This document shows, in pieces, positions 51,147 to 64,000 of a DNA stretch of 64,000 bases (within the stretch, counting starts at the first letter, position 1; each line of letters starts with the position of its first letter). Both the position numbers and the translations under genes were made by a program. This DNA is from Luscinia megarhynchos (lineage: Eukaryota; Chordata; Aves; Passeriformes; Turdidae). The stretch covers positions 22,649,002 to 22,713,001 of the forward strand of contig CM067570.1 in NCBI GenBank assembly GCA_034336665.1. Reading direction: 5' to 3'. Under the pieces are notes generated by a model. It searched no databases. It was not told the DNA's origin and saw only the letters and a program-made list of their open reading frames with translations.

Positions 51147-54100
51147 CTGGTCTGGTGGGATGTCTGCAGCATATCTGTCTCCTGATGGATCAATCTGATC
51201 AGGGATTTCTGCTGGTGTTTGCTGAAGAAAAGGAACTGTACTTACCATATCAGCGATCACACGAGGTGTGACAGCTCTGAGAAGACATGACTCTGAAATG
51301 CTAACTGCAGAAGTAACACAGAGAGCTGAAGTCAGTGACATTCTGAGTGACTCCTGTACAAAGCACCTAACATTCTGCCAGAACCATATTTGCAGCTCCA
51401 TGATGCTTTCTTCTGCTTGCACCACAAAAAAGGAAAGAATGGGGATTTTTCTAATGGGACTTGATTCCCATCTTCCTGCAACTCCCTTGCTTTTCAGCCA
51501 TGGAGTGTATTAGCACTGCAGGGGCAGCCACACACAGTACCACCACCATTTTTGCTTACATTGCATTTACATTTCATTTCCAGCTTCAAAATTAACTATT
51601 TGCAAAATGTTCACAGCATAAAAGAGGTTAGATGGCAATTTTAGTTAGGAATTGAGAAATGGGTGTCCTGAATTGTAGCTGTTACTTTGTGTGGGGAAAA
51701 GGGGAAGACAAAGACAATTTTACAATTTTTGTGTGCGTTTCCCGTTATTGTGTGATTCTGCATTCTAGCACAGTTCTGACATGGTGATGTTACCAAACAT
51801 CTTCTTGAGAAAAAAACTCTTCTCTAAGCTTCTTCAGAGAGCCATAAGGGGGGAGGTCAGAAAGAGGATAAATTAAAAGGAGTTTCCCAGTAACAGCCTT
51901 TTCTCTAAGCCTAAATAGATTCTCTTTCTATGATGACAGAAACTATTCATTTACAGGAATAAGTAAAGGTTCTGCCTAGGTTCCTCTTCATATGGCTTGA
52001 ATTTCTTACATTACAAACAGCAGCATGCTTCACTTTCAGAGAAAAGTGATTTTTAGGAGTGAGTGGCTGACCTGGGTAAAATTCTTCTCTGTATCTGCAT
52101 AGATGTCCTTAGAGCTACCTGACTTTCTAGTTTACTGTTTTAATGTAGAAGCTTTAAATTGTAATCCTCTGAGTCAAAGAGCTTATTTTATAGAGATTCA
52201 GTGTTTGATGTTCAATTACCTTCAATGCAGTGTTCACCCAGACTCAGAAATTCTCTTCAAGACAGAGAGAATATCATGGCTAAAAATCCAACTATTTTTC
52301 CAAAGAAAGTAATTACATCTGTAGGTATAATTTAAAAATAAAACATCTTGGAATGTGTGGAGTATATTTCTCACTGCTTTTTAAAAACTTCTGTGTACAA
52401 GCTTTACTTTAATGCATTTTGAAAGGGTCGTTTCAAATATAATAAAGTATGTTTATCCTTAATGTAAATTATTTCTGAAATCTTTGTCAGAATGGCAAGG
52501 ATTTTCAAACACATCCAAATGCCCTGGGAGCCTAATCACAGTACATGCTTCTAATCCACAGAAGTGTTTTAAAATCCCACTGATTGTTCCTTGTTTAGTT
52601 GGTTTTTTGTATAGTTCACAAATAGTTTGTAAAACTCTTCCTATATATTTTTTTTTCTGCACAGTTGTGGGCAATCAAACTGCAATAGTTATCTTAATCA
52701 CAGAAGTCACACACATTACAAACAGGTTGTTAAATCATTCAGGCCACCTTGAGAATAAAGTGCCCTGTAAATGGAATTTGAATAATACTGTCTAATCCAA
52801 AGTGGTGATAATTTTCTAGTCTGAGGCAAGTATTTCTTAAGCTTGTCATCTTTAGAGTATTTGGTGTTATACAAACAACTGAAATTTGGATGTAACTGCT
52901 GAGTACTAAATTAGCTACTTGGCACTTTGTCTTTTAGTACATGAACATAATTTCAGAACAGCTCATACTGAGAGAGAGGAAAAATAGGGCAGAGATTAGC
53001 AAAATCATGCAACAACTTTTACTTAATAAGGTAATACTGAAAACCTTTGATAAAAACAAATATTCTTAAGGAATATTATCATATACTAGTTACTCTACAT
53101 AAAATTTTGCAAAATGTGAAAATTTGCATTTCTATATGTAAAAAAAAAGATAAAAACCCATTCCTTTAGAGAATTTTGCACATAGCAAATTTTATATCAG
53201 TAAATGATCCTTTCTAAAGAAAAGATATCTAAAATCCCTCATACTCTTCCCATGTACCAGTGAGCAGATTGAAAACGCAATGTACCATGAATTAAACTTT
53301 CACTATTCTTTATCCTGACATAGCAGCAAATTGTCCTGATGAACCTTCCTTGTTAAAATTCATGAGCATGCCAAGCATGTGCAGCCAAAACCAGCATGTT
53401 TTTATTCCTTCTTTAGGATAAACAGGCCCAGATGTTTTTGTTGACTGGCCCTCCCAGAAGGAGGTCTTTAAACCTGCTGGTTGTGGTCACCAGTGCTAAA
53501 GCTGACCCTTCTACAAAACCTCCTCAGCACCCTCCCTAGCTCAAGTGAAGTCCTTTTCTGAGCTCAGACTTGCTGGCCTGCTGAGCCTGGAGCCTGCACT
53601 TCAGTGTTGTGCCATAAGGGAAGCAAGCAGCCTGCTCAGCTTTGCCTCCTGCTAACAGTAGAAACTTTGCTATGCATGTCTCTGTTCAGTTTTCCTCCCC
53701 ACCTTTCCCTCTGGGTGTAGCTCAGAGGGCTCTCACTCACCTGTTCTGCCTGCCCATGCCTCTGTCAGTGCATGTATCTCCAAACAGGCTCTCCTCCATG
53801 AGGGGCCATCTCAGACAGACTTTGATAAGCCCTAACTTCACTTCCACCAGCCGTTCTTGCCACTGCCTTTTGTTGTGTATTTTAATTTGTGCTGTCACAC
53901 AGTGAACCAGGCTGGAGAAATATCAGATCAAAACCAGCTTCTTTCCCTCCATGCAAGGTTGATTTATCCTGCACTTCCATCAAAGGAAATATTCATCAAA
54001 CTCTAGCCCAAGTTATAAAGTAAATTCTTCCTGTTAAGTCATACATGCCCTTCCCTCTCAGTTCTCAATCGCTCCATTGTGCCTTTCCTGGTATCAATCC

Positions 54101-57100
54101 TTCTCTTCAAACATTTTCCTGCTGTCTGACAAATTTGATTAGCCAAGGTTTTCCAAGCTGCTTCTTTGCCATTCTTCAAATTGCTTCCCCTGATGTGACA
54201 GCAAAGTTCAGGGCTCCTCCAATATTCCAGGTTTTGAACATGTCAACCTCTGTCAGAATGCAGCAGGTTCCACCTAATCTGTGATATTTAGTAATCAGAA
54301 ATGTTTTGACATCAACCAGAATTTCTCAGTTGCACAAACATTACCCTGGAAGTTATTTACAACTCCTTCCTTCACTCTTTTTAATTTTCAACCCATTGTA
54401 AGGAATTAAACCATTTTTGATAGAACAGGAAGAAAAGTCTTTTCATAATTCCTGTTTCAGTCTCATCAGTACAATTTGTGCTCATTTGAAGTTGAGTGCT
54501 CATGTATATGAAGTTGCTTGTTTCAGTAAAATATGTGCAGAAATAGACATAGTTTTTGCACCAGAGTGCAAATCTTGTATAGGTTGCCTCTGGTGACAAG
54601 CAGCCCTGTTATTCTCAAATATTTCTGTAGCTCCACTGGCAGGTTTGAACTTTAGATCACCTATAAACCATGTAAGTATGTAAATAATAGAAAAGATTTT
54701 AGAGCAGATTTCCATTTACCAGCAGTTTTTGGAACAGCACAATGAGCTAAATGAAAGATGAGCCAAACCAACAAACCTGTCTTTGGATAGCTGTGTTCTG
54801 TGAAGTGTCCATCTGAGTCCAGACCAACAAAGGCAGTTTAATTCCCAGAGCCAGGTGTAAGATCCCTCTCAGATCACAACTGAAAATGCATGGCATTTCT
54901 CTGCTTCTCCCAGGGAGCAGGACATGGATACACAGGAGCATTCACAGCAGTTAATCTGCAGCAAAGCAAAACAGAAAAAAAGGAGAACACTAAGTATTTT
55001 TGTGTTGTACTTGGTAAATAAAAGATTGTATTTGCGTTTTATCCAGATTATGCATTAAAATCTCCCCCCTTAAATAAGTTTAAAGTTTTTCTATTCTACA
55101 GATCAACTATTACATTTATTTTTATTGGTGGGCACCATGCATTTTTTCAATTACCTTTTTAGGCTTCCCTGGCAGAGCATGGCTCCCAAAGTCATTCACA
55201 AACTACAGTATCCTGTGTGCTGAGTTGCTACACAATCTTTGAAAAATATAATCTCCATTTCTAATTTCAGGTTTAAATGCAAAATGATAGAGTTTTCTTA
55301 CCATTTCACAAAAATCTATTTAAGACTCTCCACAAAAAGAGTTGAAAATACATTTTATAAAATATGCAAAATATTTACTTTTTGTTGCAGTAAAAGGATT
55401 TTCTTTTTAATAAGATCATATTCTCATTTTCATTACTATATTAACAATAATCATTAGCAATAATATGTATGTAATAGTTATAACCAGGTTGCATCCAACC
55501 ATAAGGAAACTAACCAAACTAATAGAAGCATTTTATTTTGACATAATTAAATCAATAAAGCAGCTCTGTTTATTGGTAATGAAAACAGGATGCACACAAT
55601 TATCTTCCAAATAATTATAATATAAAAGTAATACCTTTTTTTTGTTCTAGTTATACATGGAAAAGTACATGCACTTTCTTGTCAACAAATTTCATGTATT
55701 TTTTGCTGGAAAGGGGAATTATTTCATAGTGAAAGCTTAGGCATCTCTTCACCATTCCAGCAAAAAATCACTTTCATTTTATTGATCTAGAGGTTTTCAG
55801 TTGCTCAGAAAAAGTAGGAGGCTGCAAAAATGTTAGCACAGGAGGAAAGGGAAACAGCAATTATGGCCACATTATTTGTGAATTGCACAATAAAATAAGG
55901 CTGATGTTGGTTCAAATTTCATTCTGGCATTTCTTAAAAATAGCTATAAATGAGAGTACTGCACAAGCATAATGAAGATTTTGTTTATTTGGGTTATTTC
56001 AAAGGAGGAATAAAAAGTAAATAGCTATATAGTAGGAAAACTGCAGTGGTGGAACCGTGTGCATAGGAGAGAGGAAGGTGTGCTAATCAGCTTCATACCC
56101 TATGCTCAGATCCCTGATAGAGCAGCTAAGTGATAATCCTTTCCTGTGCAGCACAGGAAGCCATCACTTTCAATCTGGACATCGATAGGAGAAGTGTAAT
56201 GACAATTCAGAGCTGGTGCTGATAATTAGAAAGCTAGAGGGACTGATTTATGAGGAAATGGCATTGATTAAAATTTGCCTTTAGAAGACTTTGTCGGAGA
56301 GGATCACAGTGCTGTGCTGGTGTTAGACCAACATTTTCAAAAGCAAGTGTGAAGGGGCTGCTGTGCTCCTGGGGACTCTGGTAGTCAGCAGATTTTCTGA
56401 GCAGGTGTTCAACAAAGCCAAAGCCTGCTGAACACCCTTGTGCTAAATACTCTGGGAGGAAGTAGTGGGGATTTAGTTGAAGCACCAGACACATTACTTT
56501 TATTTGTAAAAGCACTCAGGCAGCCACTTCACTTTGTTTCCATCCAGGTGCCTCTGATTTAAACAGCTCAAAGGCATAAATAAAGTGACAGGAGTGAAGG
56601 ATCATTAGGATTGTATAGACACTACTGATAGTTCAGCAGACTGTGTGCTTGGAACCTCTAACAGAAAAACAAAACAAAACAAGCTCCCTGTCACTACTTC
56701 CCCTAAAACCTTAGGAATAAAAAAAAATTGTCTGAATATGAATGGCACTACAATAGAGGAAAGAATGCAGAAGGAAAAGAAGTGGCTATTGAGATGCTTG
56801 GATGAAACTGAAATTGGGAATTGCAATTCAAAGGGTAGTTACAGCTGCAGAGTCACATTCGACTACCAAAGGCACCACCAAGGTGAAAAGAATTTTGTGG
56901 ACAGGGGAGATGCAGGTATGTGGCTACATATGAGATATATGGAAGTGAAAGTCACTGTGAACTTTCCATGATTTTACCAAAACTGGAAGACAAACATTTA
57001 CCAAAAGGATGAACTTGAGAAGGACCTGAAAAAATAAATCATTTAGGGATTAGCCAGGCTTCTGACAGATTTATGCTGTACATTCATGCTCCCAACAGCA

Positions 57101-60100
57101 AATACCTCCTGCTCCTCCTCCTGTTACACAGAGTTGCAGTAGAAATGTTAAGATTGTGGTGAGTGGAGAGTGAATGGGAGTGCCTGGAACAAAGGGCAGG
57201 AGAGGACAGAAGGGCCTCGTGCTGCTGGAAGCCAGATTAGTGGGTCATCAGGGTGCCAGCAGACTGTGTGCAGTTTTTCACCCAAGTTAGGACACAAAGG
57301 AGAATGAGTAAATCCCAATGACTCACAGAGCTGGGACAGGATGGAGAGACTGACGACTGTCAGCTCCTAAATGGTGTATAAAAGGCATATCCAAAATCAG
57401 CACATGGAGCTCATTGAGAAGACTGCAGAAACTGAAGAAAAGCTCAGCATGCAAATGCAAATCAGTTCAGCTAACAGAAGAAAGGAAATAATATCTGCTA
57501 TAAAAATAGAAAGGTATTATAGAGCCTTTACATTGTTTTCCATGGCTTATTCTGTGGAATAACTAATTTGTATTAATGGAAATGAAGATATTGCAAAGCA
57601 TTATGAGATAACCTTGGAGAAGGAGAGCTCAGCCTCAGCACACAAGTTGTTCTTCGCAGTGAGATGGGTCTTTATAACCTAGCATAGGGCCAAAGGCAGC
57701 TGTGACTTAGGAATTAACTACATATATCAGAAGATCTGGCACATAAAAAGACTTTGTGCTGCTGCTGTTAGTAATTATAGTTTGCTTTTATTTTGAAGCA
57801 GATGCATATAGGTCATTGCTTTGGTGAAATACATACTTCAGTAATAATTTTCAAATCTCTCAGGTTCTCATAATTTAACCATTGTTAATTATTTAGCAAT
57901 TATGTTGATGAAAGGTTAAAAATTATTGCAGAGGCATTTCTTCAGTCAGGGAAAGGAGAAATGGTTTAAAATTATATCCTTGCAGTTGGTGCTAAATGGT
58001 AATGACATGCTATTTTTGTATTACTGGAAGTAACAGTTGATTACTTAGAAACTTCAATATTGAAAAGTGTTCTAGAAAAGTATGGTGAGCTAAATAACAC
58101 TCAAGCATTTCACTGGGAGATTAGTACATGGTAGAGGCCTACAGAAATACAGTTTACAAATTATTATCTTGATCACTGAGAAACCACAACATGAGGTTTG
58201 TATGTTGGGGCTCAAATGTAAAGTAGGCAGAGACTACAGATAGGAGTGTTAAGTGAAACTTTACCTTTCTAAGAAAGAACAAGGAGTATTTTCATGCATT
58301 ACTAATGCAGCAAGTCATGCATATTTAAATGAAAAATAATAGTAATGTCAATAGTAGTTGTTGTATCTTAGAAATCATGCCCAAACTACCAGTAAGTTCT
58401 GTTAAATTGCAGATTTTCTTCTGTTTTTTGAAATCTGGTGTGGTTTAAGGAGTGTAACTACCATGTCCTATCAGCCATTTCAGATTGCAAAAAAGAAAAT
58501 TAAATCTATTTAATTTCTCCTACAAACAATAGCTAGTATTCAGGATACATAGAGAAATCTATATTTCATGATTCCTTAGCCTCTTTAAAGGAAAGGCAGA
58601 ACAAATGAGCCAAGCCTTACAGCTCAAAATTAATAACTCCAGAACATTTCAGAGTAAGAGCAAGAAAGCATCTCAAAGCCATTAGAGATCCCTGTGAAGA
58701 ATATCCTGCCAAGCACTCACACTCAGAAGGAGGAAGGTGTATTATAAGCACCTTTTCCAATTGCATACATGATGCCAGAGGAAAGTAGAGGGGAGAAATG
58801 TAGGCTGCTCACACAAATTGATCTCAGGCTGCCAATCACTTCTGGTGTCTCATTTTAGACATTATGAAACCTCCACTGAAAGACAAGCCACTCTTTTGAG
58901 TATGGCAGAGGCATTTAGCATAATTCTGCATGCTATAAACAGGAACAAGGCAATTGATGACCTTGTACATGTTACAAACAGCTAGAGCATGTGTTCAAGC
59001 TGTGGTTAGAGGAGAGGTACCAGCACACATAATCTAAGAACAAATTTGAAGATTCAATGGTGCCTTGCAGTATACAGAAGTATATGGCAACATATGGAAT
59101 TTCTCAAACATTTCTGAGTATTTATTAGAGCTAGTATCAAAAGTTAACTGCAACATATTTTAGGAAATACCATGTTTATGAAGATGGGGAAATATAACCT
59201 TTCTGTCAGCAAAAATATATGAGCTCTAAGTTCAGAAGTTTCTAATAAACACCAGCTTAAATTTATACCCTGGAACTTGAAAATATAAAACTAAGTGAAC
59301 TAATTATTCCCATTGCAAATGGCAGATGAACTTAAATATTAGAAAAATATTTCACTGAAACAGGGAGGAAGAAGGGTTGTTTACATAACCATTTCTTTCC
59401 AGAAGCATATGATATAACCCTTCTCTTTCATCTCTTGGCCCTGTGGCTGTTATTCTCACCCTGTGGTAACTCCTCAGCCGTGCAGGTTGCTGCAGCTGGG
59501 CTGGGGGGATGTGTTCCCTACACTGCTGAGGACAAGGCCCGTGGGTCCCAAGCTGATCATTATTTGCCATCTCTGCTGGTGGCTTTGGCCACTGGGCTCG
59601 GCTGCCCTGTGACTCCAGGTGGCCCCTGCAGTTCCAAGCTCACCTGAGCCATCAGTGCTGCTCTGCTGCAGGCACCTGCTCCTCAGCCCCTCTGCTCTCA
59701 GCAGCTGTGCCAAGCACACTGGGCTGCTCAGGGGCCTCTGCTGGTCAAAGGGGGATTGCTAAATAGACTTCCTACCCCGCCTGGTCAGTCCTTGCACCCT
59801 GAATCACATTTACCTGAGCTGATCAGGTCTGCTCAGGAGTGCACCTGCACAGTTTCACTCCTGTTATGGTGCATCTGCTTATTACAAAGAGAAATATCTC
59901 ACCTTGTACACCAGCAGCAAACTGTGTCTCAGAGCCATCCCTTTGCTCCTCTCCTGCTGCCAGATATTAACAGTTCTCCTCTTCTGGCAGGAAGGCAGCT
60001 CTTCCCTTCAGGCCACAACCATCAGGACTGCAATTGTCTAAAATGAGAGAAAACTGTAGACAATCTTCCTGGTTCTTTCTTGAAAGGGCAAAAGAGCAGA

Positions 60101-60320
60101 TAAAAATAAATGGGTTGACTGAAACCTTATGTGAACATAAACTGTGGTGCAGATTAAGAAAGTAATTTTGGTCAAAATAGTAGAGGTTTTTTTGCTTTTA
60201 ATGAAAAATTTCTGCTGCATTTATATGAATAAGGGTCATTTCTTTTAAGCTGAATCTGTATTCCTCTGTGATTTCTAACATTCAGAACTGCCACATACCC
60301 TTCCTTTTCTCTTTGGGCTT
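51147..60320. other. Intergenic DNA, no gene seen
   Basis: Mostly AT-rich sequence with only short chance open frames. GC-richer patches at 53410-53620 and 59430-59760 resemble no protein or repeat I can name. AT-rich blocks such as 55490-55650 and 57780-57930 could be conserved non-coding DNA, but that needs comparison with other genomes. Confidence 0.55.
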
Positions 60321-60483
60321 GGTTTGTTCTGGGTTTTTTTTGTGTGGGTTTTTTTTTGGTTTTTTTTTGTTTTTGTTGTTGTTTTTTTTTCTCATTGGCA
60401 TTTTTTTTGGTTGGCATTTGTTTCTTTGGGTTTTTTTTTTGGGAGTTGGGTGTTTTTGTTTTGTTTTCGGTTTTTGTTTTTGT
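60321..60483. repeat. T/G-rich low-complexity tract
   Basis: Long T runs separated by GG and GGG, with a few C. Open frames across it translate to strings of Phe, Gly, Val and Trp and are compositional by-products. On the minus strand it is A/C-rich, similar in style to 38220-38330. Confidence 0.85.
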
Positions 60484-61109
60484 TATGTATTAGACCACTC
60501 AATGTTGCTCAAAGTTCTGATAGATTTTTTTTAAATTTTTGTCTGCTTCTTCTCACAGTGTTCATCAACTCTGAACATATCCCTCATTCTTACCAATGCT
60601 CAAAAACTCCCACACATTTTTACTTTAGAAACCATTCTCACTTGAGGTTTGTTGTTTTGCAAGTTTTTGGGTTTTTTGCAGCACGTTTTACTTTGGATTT
60701 TTTTGGGGATACAGCATCCCTAAACTCAAAAGAGTTACTCATTATCTGGGGGATGTTGGACATTAGTGACTTGTAATAGTGCTGTTCTGGGGCCATCTAA
60801 AACACACACAGGTGCAAGTAGCACTTTCAGCTGAGGTTTTTACATTATTTAAATCATCAGTGTAAACCTCTCTTGGAAGCCATTTTCCAAACAACAAAGT
60901 AGCAGTAGCTGCTGAGAGCCTTCAAGGGTGACCCCCATTTCTAGGAGCATGGATTAATGAGCCCATATTCCAAGGAAAAATAAGCCCAGACTTCTGTTAT
61001 CTTAAACACATGGTATCCATGTGTCTGTGAAGGTCCCCAAGCCTATGAAATTAGACTGCTGGAAACCAGGAGAGCCATCAATGTAGTCAGTAAGGAAATC
61101 CTCCTCCCC

Positions 61110-61180
61110 CCAGTCCCCAGAGCTAGGTTGGATCAGATCTAAAGTATCCTCTCAGCCCCAAATTACTGTCTGAACATCAA
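61110..61180 (+). mobile_element. Possible old CR1 LINE 3' end
   Basis: The plus strand reads GAGCTAGGTTGGATCAGATC, then TAAAGTATCCTCTCAGCCCC and AAATTACTGTCTGA. This follows the order of a CR1 3' terminus (…GATGATCT…AAGGTCCCTTCCAACCC…ATTCTGTGA) with many differences. The upstream body is not recognisable. Confidence 0.4.
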
Positions 61181-62249
61181 CTGCTATCAGCACTCTGGAA
61201 AAGGTTCTGTGTGCTGGGAGTGGCTTCTAATCTATTTCTCTCTCCCCACACACTCTATTCAAACATTTTCTATTTGTCTCATAACACATAAAGCTTGGCT
61301 GCCTTCACAGTATAGAGTGGAGCTGAACCATTTCAAATGCCCACAGGACTTCCATTATTCTCCTTGCTCCTCTGCAATGATTAATGCTTTGGAAAACACA
61401 GGTGCCCTGGGATGGCCAGAGCAAATACCCCCGTGCCTGCAGAGAGCTGTAACCAAAGGAAGAGCAGAATCACTAAAGCTCTGCTGACTGCAGTGCCCAG
61501 TCAATAACCATGGCAAAAGCATCACAAGCTCCACACCATCCCATAGGGCTGAGAGTGGCATTGCTAGCAGCAGGATCTCTCAATGAAAATCCAGCTCTGG
61601 GGAATTTGGAATATTTGGAGGTTTGTTTTTCAAAGCACCTCCTTGGTATCCACACAGTAGAAATTTGAAAGGGAATTTGTGCATTAATTTGGATTGTTCT
61701 GTCTCCATAAAACTGGAAGGAAAACTCTACTTGAAAATTAACATGAATATAAATCTTGATGTCATTAAAAGGATTAAAAATATACATAAGATTTTTAGCA
61801 CAGCCTTTTACTCCTACAAGAGTAAAATCATATGTGCCAGAAGACTTGTTAAACTGTATCTGCTAAACAAAAATATGAATTACAGAGATGTAATTATTTT
61901 GTGAGGAATCCTTCAGACTCATGTATTTGCCACAAATCTGTAATTTAGTAGCCAAAGACAGATGGAAGAGCCATTTTCTTTGGAGGGGACCTAAAGGTGG
62001 CTTTGACCCCTTGAGCTGCATTTAGGATCATACCATGGAATCTTTTCTGCTTGTAGGCAAGGCACTTTTCAGTCTGGTTACACACAGCCTCATCCTACAA
62101 AGATACACATCCCTGTGCATCAATGGCACATCAAGGCTTCACGGATTTTGATGGCATAGTTTCAGCAGAAATCCTTAAACAATCTTTAGTGTGAAACTCA
62201 GTGACCACAGTGCTAGGTATGGGGCTTATGCATTCTGTAATTCTAGTGG

Positions 62250-62500
62250 CTGCTTTTATTTTCTCATTTTCCTATTTTCTCTTATTTTAGTCTCTTTCCT
62301 GATACCATTCTCTATTTGTCCTCTGCAAAGCTGTTTCTGTCTGTCTACACTTCAAACTTTCTCACAATTTTTTTCTTTCTCTCACTTCTATTCCTCTTTC
62401 TTTCTACATATTTTCTCAAATTTCTTCCTTCATAGTTTCCACATTTCTTCTCCCTTTAACTTATGTGTTTTATCCTTCCCCCCTCCCCCTTTTTTGTGCT
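62250..62500. repeat. Pyrimidine-rich tract
   Basis: About 250 bp on the plus strand dominated by T and C, with CTTTCT and TTCTTT stretches. The open frame over it is rich in Phe, Ser and Leu and is compositional. Confidence 0.7.
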
Positions 62501-64000
62501 TCTTAAGTCTCAGAGAGTTGTATGGCTTCTTCTTGATTTCATTTAAAATAATTCCTTCTTTGCCAGCTCTGTCTCTGCATTGGCCTTAACTATATCTCAT
62601 TGCTTAGATGCTAATTCATTGTTAGCTTGTAGAGAAGCCAAGCACACTGATAAGTCAAACTCACACATACAAACAAAGAAAACCCCAATTAGATTCTTCA
62701 GGTGTAACTAATAATTTAACACCACACTGATTAGGTTTTAATAACAGACTCCTGATAAGCACAAGAAGTCTTCCTGGACACCTCTTCTACCAGTTATCAT
62801 TTGCTTGAAGTCTCCTCACAGTATTCACATTTTTTTCTGATAAGTGCACCATCTCTGTGAAAGTACTGGCACTTCTGCAAATATATTTGCTCATGGAATG
62901 ACAGCCGCAAGCAATTCTGATAACACTAAATTAGCAGGAGACTGAGAATAATGTGCTTGTCAAACACCTTCCAGTCCCACTCCCTTTCTCTGAATGTTCA
63001 GGCAAGGGAATGTATTTTTTCCTCCTTTACTTTTCTGTGATTTGCATTTTCATTTGCTAAGTGTATTACAATGTCCCGTTTATCTTGGACTGCAGCATCA
63101 AGATCTTTGTACATCTTATTCCCTCCAGTAATTTCCCAGGCAAGTATTTCCCCACTGCACCTATTTGTTAAACAAAGACAAAAGATTTCTCTAATGTAGA
63201 AAAGTACCAACTGTCCTCAGAGAAAGCCAAAATCTTTCTAAAGAATAATTAATTTTCTGGAAACAATTCAACAGAATGACATCGTGTGTGTGAACATGTG
63301 TTAGCAAGAAATAAAAGTTTCAAATTGTATAAGCTCTTTCCTAGTTGATTGGAATAATCAGGAAAAAAAACCACAGTTCAACTTATTTCAGGGTTCTTAT
63401 ATACCATTAGCTTATGCCCCCACCCAGGATTTCTGGAACCACTAGACTCTGAGAGACCTCTTAAATTGTCCCCCCCGTTCCAAGCACTGTGTTCTTGGGG
63501 CTGGGAAGAAAGATTACCTTAATATTCAAACCCAGCTTCAACCCAACCCTGCCCCCAGCAATGTGCTTATGATGACACATAATGCATTCCCTTAAGCTAG
63601 TGTTAGAAACAGCCCAAATTGTTTTGACTCCTCACTCACCAAAAAGAGCATGCAGAGGATGGATGCTTTTAGCTACCACCCCTGCTTGGTGCATGGCTTT
63701 CAGTGTGTAGCACCACCCAAGAGGGTTGCAGAGAGGCTTCAGCCTCTTGGGAACACTGCCCAGCCCTGTCCTTCAGTCCAGCCAACGATGGCTGTTTCAG
63801 CTCTGTTTAGTTCAGTGACAAAAGAGGCTCTCTTGGAGCTAATCCAAAATTTCCCTCATGCTCTTCAGCTCCTGGAAGAATCTTCACTTTGTTTGAAGTC
63901 CTTCTGTTTCTTCCTGTTATGATGGCTCAAAAGCATCTGTAGGGAAGTGCTGAGATAAAAGCTGATGTAGTTGAAGCTTTCTGAGGATTGACTTATATGT
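62501..64000. other. Intergenic DNA, no gene seen
   Basis: No exon, RNA gene or recognisable repeat family is visible up to the window end. Only chance open frames are present. Confidence 0.55.

Noticed and set aside
50921..51425. Overlapping open frames on both strands with a shared LMSFP string.
   Set aside because: The similarity comes from the inverted repeat itself. There is no known protein match, and the frames are short.
60268..60776. Plus-strand open frames made of Phe, Gly, Val and Trp.
   Set aside because: They are products of the T/G-rich low-complexity tract.
62191..62589. A 132-codon plus-strand open frame rich in Phe, Ser and Leu, looking like a membrane protein.
   Set aside because: It is a translation of a pyrimidine-rich tract and carries no recognisable family signature.

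Overview
The window looks like vertebrate, most likely bird, nuclear DNA. It contains most of one split gene read on the minus strand. I recognise it as SESTD1 (SEC14 and spectrin domain containing 1) from the conceptual translation of 16 coding exons. The avian assignment rests on two CR1-type LINE 3' ends (about 45290-45582 and 47345-47410, possibly a third near 61110-61180) and on the compact gene, about 46 kb in the window. The exact species cannot be read from the sequence.

Layout, in gene order from right to left. A GC-rich CpG island (about 46262-47300) holds the promoter and a non-coding first exon ending in a consensus donor at 46843. A possible alternative 5' UTR exon lies at 43697-43755. 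The start codon is at 35095-35093. Coding exons follow at 35041, 31793, 28709, 26641, 19620, 18092, 17694, 15958, 12966, 9552, 8831, 7551, 4906, 4459, 3376 and 1471 (low ends). All exon joins have GT-AG borders and matching phases. Together they give 652 complete codons plus two bases. The terminal coding exon, roughly 40 residues, and the 3' UTR lie left of position 1. The encoded protein has an N-terminal SEC14/CRAL-TRIO-type lipid-binding region followed by spectrin-type helical repeats.

The most notable observation is a one-base insertion in coding exon 14 (4459-4582). It shifts the frame after residue 544 and creates an immediate TGA, although all other exons are intact and in phase. It is either an assembly error or a real truncating allele.

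Right of the CpG island, 47413-64000 is intergenic or upstream DNA with no gene I can support. It holds a pentanucleotide microsatellite, a roughly 215-bp imperfect palindrome (50930-51146), T/G-rich low-complexity sequence, a pyrimidine-rich tract and a few GC-rich islands of unknown origin. No RNA genes, CRISPR arrays, viral genes or prokaryotic-style operons were seen.
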